Positions 54,074 through 62,123 of a stretch of DNA of 64,000 nucleotides are shown piece after piece (the stretch's first letter is position 1; every line of letters starts with the position of its first letter). This DNA comes from Devosia epidermidihirudinis (lineage in GTDB: Bacteria > Pseudomonadota > Alphaproteobacteria > Rhizobiales > Devosiaceae). The notes beneath the pieces are model-generated. The model was given only the letters and a program-made list of their open reading frames with translations. It did no database searches and was not told where the DNA came from. Position numbers and translations under genes: made by a program. Location of the stretch: contig NZ_LANJ01000002.1 of NCBI RefSeq assembly GCF_000971295.1, positions 56,443 through 120,442 of the forward strand. The letters are read 5' to 3'.

Positions 54074-55813
54074 GTGACATTGTTTCTGAACCGCTTCGCG
54101 CGTCCGGCCCTGGTGGCTCTCCTGTTGTCGACGACCGCCGCGAACGCCGCACAAACGGCCCAGTCGGCGGACTCGCCGCGCCAAATGCAAAACGGTCTCG
54201 ACATGCTGTCGCTGGCCCGCATCAGCGTCACGGGTGCCTATATGGCTGGCCAGCAGGCGCTGCAGGATCTGCGCACCGAGGAAGCTGCGCGCTACTTCAA
54301 TCGCGCTGCACAGGGCGATTGGAGCAATCCCATCATGGTCGAGCGCGCGTTCATCGCGTTTGCCGCCGATGGGCAGATCGGTCAGGCTGCGGCCACGGCC
54401 AAGCATTTGCTCGATATCGACCCACAGAATCAGCTGGCCGAACTCGTCGTTGCGACTGAGGCGCTGAAAGAGCGCCGCTATGGCGCAGCCGACAAACTGC
54501 TCGGCACCATCGGACAGGACAGCTTTACTGGGATCACCGCCAGTATTCTGCGGGCCTGGGCACTGGTTGGCGCAAACCGCAAGCCCGAAGCAGATGCGCT
54601 GCTCGACAAGCTCGGCAATACCGGCCTCGAAGATTTCCTCGTTTTCCATCGTGCGCTGATGGCCGAGACCGCTGGTGACACGCAGCTGGCGATCCGTCTT
54701 GCCCGTCAGGCGTTTGAAGCCGAGCCCTATGTGGCGCGGATCGTTGAGGTCTATGCGCGCATCCTTGCCAATGCCGGCCGGTTTGAAGACGCCAAGGCGG
54801 TTATCGCAGAGTTCGAGGCGCAGGGGCTGACCCATCCGGTTGTCACTATCGTCAAACACCAGATCGAAGCTGGTCAGCGCCCCGGCATCTTCGCCGCCAA
54901 TGTACAGATCGGCGCGGCCGAAATGTTCCACGGCATCGGTGTTGCGCTGTCGCGCGATGGCAGCCTGGATCTTGCCTTGGTGTTCCTACGCATGGGGCTC
55001 TATCTCGACCCCAATGCCGATGTGATTGCGCTGGCCATTGGTCAGTTGCTCGACAATTCCAACCAGCACACCGCCGCAAACTCGATTTACGAGGCCATTC
55101 CGGCGACCTCGGCGATGAAGCCGACTGCTGTTGTGCGTGTGGCGCAGAACCTCGACGCTACCGGTGATCGGAAAGAAGCGCTCCGTCGCTTGAACAACAT
55201 CGTCGCCGCCCAGCCCGAGGATCTTGATGCGGTTTCCGTGTTGGGTGACCTGCTGCGCTACGATGAGCAATATACCAAGGCCGCCGAAGCCTACACCAAG
55301 GCGTTGGAACTGACGGGAGGTACCAACCCGGCCGATTGGCGTTTCTACTATGTGCGTGGCATTGCCTATGAGCGCGCCAAGGAATGGCCGAAGGCCGAGG
55401 CGGACTTCCAGGAAGCGCTCAAGCTCAACCCAGACCAGCCACAGGTGCTGAATTATCTCGGCTATAGCTGGATCGATCAGGACATGAACCTGCAGCCTGC
55501 GCTCGAAATGATCGAAAAGGCCGTCGCCGCACAGCCGCAGGATGGCTACATCGTTGATTCGCTCGGCTGGGCTTTCTACAAGCTGGGTCGCATCGATGAA
55601 GCGGTCAAAACCCTTGAGCGTGCTGTGTTGCTGCGCCCCAACGATGCCGAGATCAACGACCATTTGGGCGATGCTTATTGGAAGGCCGGGCGCAAGCTCG
55701 AAGCCAGGTTCCAGTGGAATGTCGCATCGTCGGTCGATCAGGAAGGCAACGTCAAGGAGCGGGTCGCGTCCAAGCTGGTCGACGGACTGACCGACCAGAA
55801 CGCCACCGAATAG
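54074..55813 (+). CDS. TPR-repeat exported protein
   Basis: The 579-residue protein has a signal peptide (cut near TTAANA) and many tetratricopeptide repeats. The clearest are in the second half (PADWRFYYVRGIAYERAKEWPKAEADFQEALKLNP, then NYLGYSWIDQ and DSLGWAFYKLGRIDEAVKTLERAV). It probably acts as a periplasmic or outer-membrane scaffold. The GTG start gives an intact signal peptide and has GGGAG about 11 bases upstream. ispE starts eight bases after the stop. Confidence 0.85.
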   Translation: MTLFLNRFARPALVALLLSTTAANAAQTAQSADSPRQMQNGLDMLSLARISVTGAYMAGQQALQDLRTEEAARYFNRAAQGDWSNPIMVERAFIAFAADGQIGQAAATAKHLLDIDPQNQLAELVVATEALKERRYGAADKLLGTIGQDSFTGITASILRAWALVGANRKPEADALLDKLGNTGLEDFLVFHRALMAETAGDTQLAIRLARQAFEAEPYVARIVEVYARILANAGRFEDAKAVIAEFEAQGLTHPVVTIVKHQIEAGQRPGIFAANVQIGAAEMFHGIGVALSRDGSLDLALVFLRMGLYLDPNADVIALAIGQLLDNSNQHTAANSIYEAIPATSAMKPTAVVRVAQNLDATGDRKEALRRLNNIVAAQPEDLDAVSVLGDLLRYDEQYTKAAEAYTKALELTGGTNPADWRFYYVRGIAYERAKEWPKAEADFQEALKLNPDQPQVLNYLGYSWIDQDMNLQPALEMIEKAVAAQPQDGYIVDSLGWAFYKLGRIDEAVKTLERAVLLRPNDAEINDHLGDAYWKAGRKLEARFQWNVASSVDQEGNVKERVASKLVDGLTDQNATE

Positions 55814-55820
55814 GTTCGGC

Positions 55821-56696
55821 ATGCCCGAACCGATCGTTCAGGTCGCTCCGGCCAAGATCAATCTCGCGCTGCACGTCACCCGTCGGCGCGAGGATGGCTA
55901 CCACGACCTCGAAAGCCTCGTGGTGTTCGCGGACGTGGCGGACGAGCTTTCGGCCATTCCAGCGAACACCGATACGCTCGCCATCACTGGGCCGTTTTCC
56001 GGTGGGCTGAGTAATGGCGATACGAACCTCGTGGCCCGTGCAGTCGCCGCGTTTCGCGCGCGCTGGCCGGATGCTATCGAGAGCGGGCTGGCGCTGCGCC
56101 TGCAAAAGAACCTTCCGGTTGCGGCCGGCATTGGCGGTGGTTCTGCTGATGCGGCCGCTGCCTTGCGCCTGTTGGCCGGGATGGCGCCTTATCCCATTCC
56201 GTTTGCCAATCTGTCTGACCTTGCAGCAAAGCTCGGCGCGGATGTGCCCGCTTGCCTCGTCTCGGCGCCGCTGATCGCCAAGGGTGTCGGCGAAAAGCTC
56301 GAGCCGCTACCGGACTTCCCAGCGTGCCATATCGTGCTGGTCAATCCGATGGTGCCGCTGGCGACAGTCGATGTGTTCCGCCGCCTGCGGGCGCATGACA
56401 ATTATCCGCTCCCCGAATTGCCGACGCCGCTGACACGCCCGGCGCAGTTGGGCATCTGGCTGGCCGAGACGCGGAATGATCTGGAACCTCCAGCAGTGAA
56501 GCTGGTGCCGGTTATTGGCGATATCATCGAGCAATTGGGGCAGACGCAGGGATGTATCCTCGCCCGCATGTCTGGTTCAGGCGCCACTGTGTTTGGGCTG
56601 TTCGGGTCGAGCGGGCAGGCCCATCAGGCCGCGCAGGTCATGCGGGCAGCAAATCCTGACCATTGGGTCGCGGCAGCGCCGCTGGTATTGCCCTGA
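55821..56696 (+). CDS. ispE: 4-diphosphocytidyl-2-C-methyl-D-erythritol kinase
   Basis: This GHMP kinase carries out the fourth step of the MEP isoprenoid pathway. The 291-residue protein opens with APAKINLALHVTRRREDGYHDLESLVVF and has the ATP loop LPVAAGIGGGSADAAAALRLL and the C-terminal ARMSGSGATVFGLF. It follows the TPR gene by eight bases. A polyprenyl diphosphate synthase gene, which uses the pathway's products, is convergent downstream. Confidence 0.97.
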   Translation: MPEPIVQVAPAKINLALHVTRRREDGYHDLESLVVFADVADELSAIPANTDTLAITGPFSGGLSNGDTNLVARAVAAFRARWPDAIESGLALRLQKNLPVAAGIGGGSADAAAALRLLAGMAPYPIPFANLSDLAAKLGADVPACLVSAPLIAKGVGEKLEPLPDFPACHIVLVNPMVPLATVDVFRRLRAHDNYPLPELPTPLTRPAQLGIWLAETRNDLEPPAVKLVPVIGDIIEQLGQTQGCILARMSGSGATVFGLFGSSGQAHQAAQVMRAANPDHWVAAAPLVLP

Positions 56697-56720
56697 AAAC
56701 TAACTAGTCCGCCGACAGAC

Positions 56721-56801
56721 GCTTCCCGCGGACTTGATCCGCAGGTCTTGGTTCACATGTGCTGTGCTGAAAGTGGCCCGCGGATCACGTCCGCGGGAAG
56801 C
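56721..56801. repeat. REP-like inverted repeat, copy B
   Basis: Arms of 22 bp (56721-56742 and 56780-56801) with the core CGGACTTGATCCG/CGGATCACGTCCG share their design and much of their sequence with the copy at 51283-51367. It lies between the convergent ispE and polyprenyl synthase genes. Confidence 0.8.
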
Positions 56802-56807
56802 GATGGG

Positions 56808-57821
56808 TCAATAAGCCCGCAATACGCTGAATTCGACGACGTCGTTCAGCAACGTCCGCATTTCGGAGGGTGGCAGGACTTCAAGTGCCTGCTGGGCCGA
56901 GCGGGCGTGGGCGTGAGCCTGCTCCATCGTGCGGGTCAGGGTCTTGTGTGCCTCAAGGATCGCGACGACTTCGGCAACCTGCGCGTCGGTGGCGTCCATC
57001 TTGCCAAGAGCGGCGGCAATGGTCGCGCGCTCGGCTTCACTGCCTTCCGACAGTGCCAGAATGATCGGCAGGGTCATCTTGCCCTCGCGCAGATCGTCGC
57101 CGGTGTTCTTGCCAAGGGTGCCGGCCTGCCCGCCATAATCGAGCACGTCGTCGACCAACTGGAACGCATTACCTAGCTCAAGGCCATAACGCGCCAGAGC
57201 CTGGCGCCCGGCTTCGTCTGCGCCGCCGGACATGGCGCCCACTTCGCACGCCGCCTGGAACAGCACGGCGGTCTTAGCGCGAATGACTTCAGCATAGTCG
57301 GCGGGAGTCGTCGTCAGATCGCCCGTCTTGGACAGCTGGAACACTTCACCTTCTGCCATGACAGCCGAGGCGGCGGACAGTACGCCGAGCGATGCAATGT
57401 CGCCGGTTTCCACCATCATCATGAAGGCTTGGCCGAGCAGGAAATCGCCAACTAGGATCGATGCCTTGTTGCCCCAGACCATGCGCGCTGCTGGCTTGCC
57501 GCGACGCATGTCGCTCTCGTCCACCACATCATCGTGCAACAGGGTGGCATTGTGCATGAATTCGACGGCGGCGGCGAAATTGATGGCGGTGCCGGTACCT
57601 TTGGCGAACAGCATGGCTGCGGCCACGGTCAACATCGGGCGCAAACGCTTGCCGCCGCTCTCGATCAGATAGCGAGCCAGCTCGGGCACCATGTCGACGT
57701 GGGAATGGGCGCGCGAAAGAATCAGCGCGTTGACCTTGGCCATTTCAGCTTCGGTCGCAGTCAGGAGCCGCTCGATTGGGCTGGCAACCGGCGCCTCTTT
57801 CATTTGCGTCAGAATTGACAC
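56808..57821 (-). CDS. Polyprenyl diphosphate synthase (octa-/decaprenyl type)
   Basis: This long-chain trans-prenyltransferase makes the side chain of ubiquinone. The 337-residue protein has the two Asp-rich motifs LLHDDVVDESDMRRG and FQLVDDVLDYGG, GGKRLRP near the N-terminus and normal length. Chain length cannot be read safely; decaprenyl is usual in alphaproteobacteria. It is divergent from the methyltransferase gene. Confidence 0.93.
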   Translation of the reverse strand: MSILTQMKEAPVASPIERLLTATEAEMAKVNALILSRAHSHVDMVPELARYLIESGGKRLRPMLTVAAAMLFAKGTGTAINFAAAVEFMHNATLLHDDVVDESDMRRGKPAARMVWGNKASILVGDFLLGQAFMMMVETGDIASLGVLSAASAVMAEGEVFQLSKTGDLTTTPADYAEVIRAKTAVLFQAACEVGAMSGGADEAGRQALARYGLELGNAFQLVDDVLDYGGQAGTLGKNTGDDLREGKMTLPIILALSEGSEAERATIAAALGKMDATDAQVAEVVAILEAHKTLTRTMEQAHAHARSAQQALEVLPPSEMRTLLNDVVEFSVLRAY

Positions 57822-57916
57822 GCTATTTAGTCCTCATCTACCCGCGAGCGGCAAAACTGGTTGAGCCTGTCGCGCCTGCGCATATATGGTCGCGCCAAAC
57901 CGGCCCTGCGGGTGCG

Positions 57917-58702
57917 ATGTCCCTAGACCAGCCTAACACCGTTGTAAAACACCAAACCGTAACGCGCGATGCCTTTTTGGCTGGCAGGATCACTCTGTCG
58001 CAACCAAGGCACGGTTTTCGCGCGGGGCTCGATAGTGTCCTGCTGGGCGCCGCTGTTCACGAAGGGCGGCGCAATCTGCTTGATTTGGGCTGTGGCGTCG
58101 GCACGGCAGCCTTCGTCGCCATGGCTCATGCGCCCGAATTGTCAGCCACCTTGGTCGACCAAAATCCAGAGGCAAAGGCACTGGCAGAGACCAATGCGGC
58201 GGACAATGGCTTTGCCGCCCGGGCCACGATCCTGCTGGCTGATGTCGCTGGCAAAGGCGAGGTGCGCAAGGCTGCAGGGCTGGCTGAGAATGCCTTTGAT
58301 GTCGTCATCGCCAACCCGCCGTTCTTTGTGGATGGCGCGGGCACGCTTGCCGGGGATGCCGGACGGGCAGGGGCCCGCCACATGGACGCGGCTATGCTCG
58401 ATCTTTGGGTGCGTACGGCGGCTGGGTCTGCTGCGGGTGGGGCCGAGATCATCTTCGTCTATCCGGCGGAGAGCCTGTCGCCTCTTCTGGGTGCTTTCAC
58501 CCAACGCTTTGGCGCTGTGACCGTGCTCCCATTGACGCCGCGACCGGATGCTCCGGCGAGCCGTGTGCTCATTCGCGGCATCAAAGGCTCGCGCGCGCCG
58601 CTGACATTATTGGCCAGTAGGGCGCTGCATGACGCCGAGGGTCGCGCTTTTCGGCCCGAATTCGACGCAATCTTTCGTGGGGCGGCCCGCCTCGACTGGT
58701 AA
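57917..58702 (+). CDS. TrmN6-like N6-adenine methyltransferase
   Basis: The 261-residue protein has the SAM motif LLDLGCGVGTAAFVA and the catalytic NPPFF (IANPPFFVDGAG). It starts with the DAFLAGRITLSQPRHGFRAGLDSVLL segment of the tRNA1(Val) adenine-37 methyltransferase (TrmN6/YfiC) group. The position methylated is inferred from the family. It precedes the S49 peptidase gene by about 50 bp. Confidence 0.88.
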   Translation: MSLDQPNTVVKHQTVTRDAFLAGRITLSQPRHGFRAGLDSVLLGAAVHEGRRNLLDLGCGVGTAAFVAMAHAPELSATLVDQNPEAKALAETNAADNGFAARATILLADVAGKGEVRKAAGLAENAFDVVIANPPFFVDGAGTLAGDAGRAGARHMDAAMLDLWVRTAAGSAAGGAEIIFVYPAESLSPLLGAFTQRFGAVTVLPLTPRPDAPASRVLIRGIKGSRAPLTLLASRALHDAEGRAFRPEFDAIFRGAARLDW

Positions 58703-58753
58703 TCGCGCCTCGCACGCCCTAAGTCTGGCCACGACCACACAATTGGAGTGACC

Positions 58754-59590
58754 ATGGCCGACAGACCCGCTCGCAACTGGCTTGCCCGGATCATGCGCCG
58801 TTCGCCGGTGATTCCTGTCGTCAAACTCCATGGTGTTATCGCTGCCGACCAGCGTCAGGGGCGGCTCAATATCGCCAATGTTGGCCCTCTGCTTGAGCGG
58901 GCCTTTGCTATCAAATCCGCGCCCGCCGTGGCCATCGTCATTAATTCGCCCGGTGGCTCGCCCGTGCAGAGCCGGCTGATTTCCAAGCGTATTCGCGATC
59001 TGGCCGACGAGCATGACAAGCCTGTGCTGGTGTTTGTCGAGGACGCAGCCGCCTCGGGTGGCTATTTCATCGCGGTGGCAGGCGACGAAATCATCGTTGA
59101 TCCATCCTCGATCGTCGGCTCCATCGGCGTCATCATGGCCGGGTTTGGTTTTGTTGGCGCGCTGGAAAAGCTCGGTATTGATCGTCGCGTGCACACAGCA
59201 GGCAACAACAAGTCGACGCTCGATCCCTTCCTGCCCGAAAAGCAGTCCGACATCGAACGCGTCAAGCAGTTCGAACTCGATATCCATGGCGTGTTTATCG
59301 ACGCCGTAAAGGCGCGGCGGGGCAATAAGCTCAAAGCGGACGACGATGTGCTATTCACCGGTGAATGGTGGACAGGATTGCGCGGCGTGGAGTTGGGTCT
59401 AGTTGATGCCATCGGTGATCTGCACCAAACTCTGCGCGACCGCTTCGGCAGGGATGTCGAACTGCGCATGATCGCGCCAAAGCGCGGCTGGTTATCCCTG
59501 CCACGTTTCGGCTTTTCGGCATCCGGGCTCACGTCCGATCTTGCCGCTACCATCGAGGACCGCGCCGCCTGGGCGCGATTTGGGCTTTAA
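58754..59590 (+). CDS. S49 family serine peptidase (SppA-like)
   Basis: The 278-residue protein is a short SppA/SohB-type peptidase. It has the INSPGGSPVQSRLI oxyanion part, the Ser nucleophile in AAASGGYFIAVAGDEI and the catalytic Lys in AGNNKSTLDPF. No clear signal anchor is seen beyond a basic N-terminus. GGAG sits five bases before this ATG, which excludes the GTG six bases upstream. It is four bases before a small membrane-protein gene. Confidence 0.9.
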   Translation: MADRPARNWLARIMRRSPVIPVVKLHGVIAADQRQGRLNIANVGPLLERAFAIKSAPAVAIVINSPGGSPVQSRLISKRIRDLADEHDKPVLVFVEDAAASGGYFIAVAGDEIIVDPSSIVGSIGVIMAGFGFVGALEKLGIDRRVHTAGNNKSTLDPFLPEKQSDIERVKQFELDIHGVFIDAVKARRGNKLKADDDVLFTGEWWTGLRGVELGLVDAIGDLHQTLRDRFGRDVELRMIAPKRGWLSLPRFGFSASGLTSDLAATIEDRAAWARFGL

Positions 59591-59593
59591 AGC

Positions 59594-59827
59594 ATGAGCG
59601 CTTTTCTCATCCGCATTCTGATCTTCGCTATCGTGGGGATCGCTATCTATCTCGGTATCCGCAGAATCTGGCGCGACTGGACCAGCCAGTTCAAGGCAGA
59701 CGATGAGGAGGCGCGCCGTGTACGCCGCGAGCGCGACCTGCGCGAACGCGATGAACCGGGCGTAGTTGACCTCAAACGCGACAAGGACGGCACGTTCCGT
59801 CCCGGTGATGACGACAAACGCCGTTGA
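59594..59827 (+). CDS. Small single-span membrane protein
   Basis: The 77-residue protein has an N-terminal membrane helix (about 4-22) followed by a highly charged Arg/Asp/Glu tail. No family is recognised. It starts three bases after the S49 gene and lies before glyQ, so it probably belongs to their operon. Confidence 0.75.
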   Translation: MSAFLIRILIFAIVGIAIYLGIRRIWRDWTSQFKADDEEARRVRRERDLRERDEPGVVDLKRDKDGTFRPGDDDKRR

Positions 59828-59879
59828 CCGGCAGAGGCGGCCAAACTAGAGGTTTGTCCCGCATGTTAGGGACTGCCAA

Positions 59880-60803
59880 ATGACCAATCGCCCACCGCAT
59901 ATGGACCCAAAGAATTCGTTCCAGGGCCTCATCCTGACCCTCCAGCAATTCTGGGCGGAGCAGGGCTGCGTGATTTTGCAGCCTTATGACATGCCAATGG
60001 GCGCTGGTACGTCCCATACCGCGACCGTGTTGCGGGCCCTCGGTCCCAAGCCGTGGAAGGCCGCCTACGCGCAGCCATCGCGTCGTCCCAAGGACGGCCG
60101 CTATGGTGAGAACCCCAATCGGCTGCAGCACTATTATCAGTTTCAGGTCATCCTGAAGCCGTCGCCAGACAACATCCAGGACCTCTACCTTCAGTCGTTA
60201 TACGCGATTGGGCTCGACCCCGCAGTGCACGACCTGCGCTTCGTTGAGGACGATTGGGAAAACCCGACGCTGGGCGCATGGGGCCTGGGCTGGGAAGTTT
60301 GGTGCGACGGCATGGAAGTCAGCCAGTTCACCTACTTCCAGCAGGTCGCTGGTTTTGAGTGCAATCCGGTTGCCGGTGAGCTGACCTATGGTCTTGAGCG
60401 CCTGGCCTGCTACCTGCAGAACGTTGATTCCATTATGGATCTCAACTTCAACGGCGGCGTGGGCGAGGACAAGGTCACCTATGCAGACGTGTTCCTGCAG
60501 AACGAGCAGGAGTCCAGCAAGTACAACTTTGAAGCTGCCGACACCGAGATGCTGTTCCGCCACTTCGCCGATGCGGAGAAGGAATGCCGGGCGGTGCTGG
60601 AAAAGGGCAAAATTGGCGAGCGCCAGACAATGGCTATTCCTGCCTATGAGCAGGTCCTAAAGGCCGCCCATAACTTCAATCTCCTGGATGCCCGTGGCGT
60701 GATTTCGGTGACGGAACGCCAGAGCTACATTCTGCGCATTCGCGAACTGGCCAAGGCCTGTGGCGCGGCCTGGCTGGAAACAGCGGGCGGCGGCGCCGAG
60801 TAA
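59880..60803 (+). CDS. glyQ: Glycine-tRNA ligase alpha subunit
   Basis: This is the catalytic subunit of the bacterial alpha2beta2 glycyl-tRNA synthetase. The 307-residue protein has [36 protein letters not shown] near the start and [32 protein letters not shown] motifs. The beta subunit gene glyS usually follows, but here the next genes are rnk, lemA and DUF2207. Confidence 0.97.
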   Translation: MTNRPPHMDPKNSFQGLILTLQQFWAEQGCVILQPYDMPMGAGTSHTATVLRALGPKPWKAAYAQPSRRPKDGRYGENPNRLQHYYQFQVILKPSPDNIQDLYLQSLYAIGLDPAVHDLRFVEDDWENPTLGAWGLGWEVWCDGMEVSQFTYFQQVAGFECNPVAGELTYGLERLACYLQNVDSIMDLNFNGGVGEDKVTYADVFLQNEQESSKYNFEAADTEMLFRHFADAEKECRAVLEKGKIGERQTMAIPAYEQVLKAAHNFNLLDARGVISVTERQSYILRIRELAKACGAAWLETAGGGAE

Positions 60804-60856
60804 ATATTCGCTCTGTCCTCGGGCATGTCCCGAGGACTTTTTGTATCTGGAGTCGA

Positions 60857-61273
60857 TTATTCGGCAGCAGGCTTGGCGGGCAGCACGGATAGCACTGTCA
60901 GCATGTGGCGCTTGTTGTTGCGACCGCGCCAGGTGATGGACTGACCCGCACGCAAGCCGATAAGGGCCGTGCCCACTGGGGTCATTACCGAAATACGCCC
61001 TTCGGCAATATCGGCGTCAGCTGGGTAAACCAGCACCACGTCAGTTTCCTGGCCAGTATCAGTGCGATAGCGGACAGAGGAGCCCATGCGCACAATGTCG
61101 GTGGGGACGTCGGTGTCTTCAAGAACGCGAGCGCGCTCAAGCTCATAGAGCAGATTGTCGGACTGCTCGGGTGTGTGGTCGAGGCCGGCCATCGCAAGGA
61201 TGTTCAGCTGGCGGTGGTCGGCATGGCCCAGAATGATCTCTGGGTTGAGGTCGTTGTGAATAGTTTCAGTCAT
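60857..61273 (-). CDS. rnk: Nucleoside diphosphate kinase regulator Rnk (GreA-like)
   Basis: The 138-residue protein has a C-terminal GreA/Rnk domain (VVLVYPADADIAEGRISVMTPVGTALIGLRAG) and a short N-terminal helical arm, as in Rnk, which binds RNA polymerase. GreA itself has a longer coiled coil, so Rnk is preferred. The ATG is the second of two; the longer frame has no ribosome-binding site. It is convergent with glyQ. Confidence 0.9.
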   Translation of the reverse strand: MTETIHNDLNPEIILGHADHRQLNILAMAGLDHTPEQSDNLLYELERARVLEDTDVPTDIVRMGSSVRYRTDTGQETDVVLVYPADADIAEGRISVMTPVGTALIGLRAGQSITWRGRNNKRHMLTVLSVLPAKPAAE

Positions 61274-61565
61274 GATGATATCTCGAATGGCCACCGTCGC
61301 GCGGAATGCGCGCCGGGCGGGCCAAAAATTGTGAAAAATGGAATGTGCGCCAGATCGCGCGATAAACGCGGCGAGCCTACCCTAAGCAGGCGCCAGCGCG
61401 GCAGGCATGCTTAGGGCTACGATCCCGCGAGGGGGTTTTCCAGCCAATATGTCACGTGCATGCTCATGGGTATAAGGTAGTGCCTCGTTCTGTTGTGTCA
61501 AGGTGCAGCCATTGCGCTTGCCCGACAGCGGTGCCAGTGTTCGGCTAACTCACGGAGAACGCGTC

Positions 61566-62123
61566 ATGATCGGTTGGATTATCCTTGGATTGGTGGTTGT
61601 GGCAGCCGCTTACGGCGTCGCCCTCTACAATGGTCTCGTCAAAAACCGGCAGCTGGTGGAAGAGGGCTGGTCCGGGATCGATGTGCAGCTCAAGCGCCGC
61701 ACCGATCTCATTCCCAACCTGATGGAAACCGTCAAAGGCTATATGAGCCACGAGCGCGAAACGCTCGAAGCGGTGACCAATGCCCGCGCTGCCGCAACCA
61801 GCGTTGCCAATGGTACACCCGAGCAACGTGCTGCAGCAGAAGGACAATTGTCGTCTGCACTGGGACGCCTGATCGCGACCGCCGAAGCTTATCCCGACCT
61901 CAAGGCCAATACGACCTTCCTCGAATTCCAGGCTGCGTTGCAGACTGTCGAAGACGAAATCCAGATGGCGCGCCGGTATTATAACGGCGCCGTGCGCAAT
62001 CTGAACGTGATGGTCGAGTCTGTGCCGTCCAACTTCATCGCCGGGCCATTCGGCTTCCAGAAAGCCCAGTATTTCGAGCTGGAAAACGAGGCTGATCGCG
62101 CCGTTCCAAGCGTAAAGTTCTGA
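61566..62123 (+). CDS. lemA: LemA family protein
   Basis: The 185-residue protein has an N-terminal membrane anchor (about 1-20), then the LemA body, [50 protein letters not shown], and ends [29 protein letters not shown]. The function of LemA is not settled. GGAGA lies about ten bases upstream. The stop overlaps the DUF2207 start (TGATG), a common gene pair. Confidence 0.93.
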   Translation: MIGWIILGLVVVAAAYGVALYNGLVKNRQLVEEGWSGIDVQLKRRTDLIPNLMETVKGYMSHERETLEAVTNARAAATSVANGTPEQRAAAEGQLSSALGRLIATAEAYPDLKANTTFLEFQAALQTVEDEIQMARRYYNGAVRNLNVMVESVPSNFIAGPFGFQKAQYFELENEADRAVPSVKF

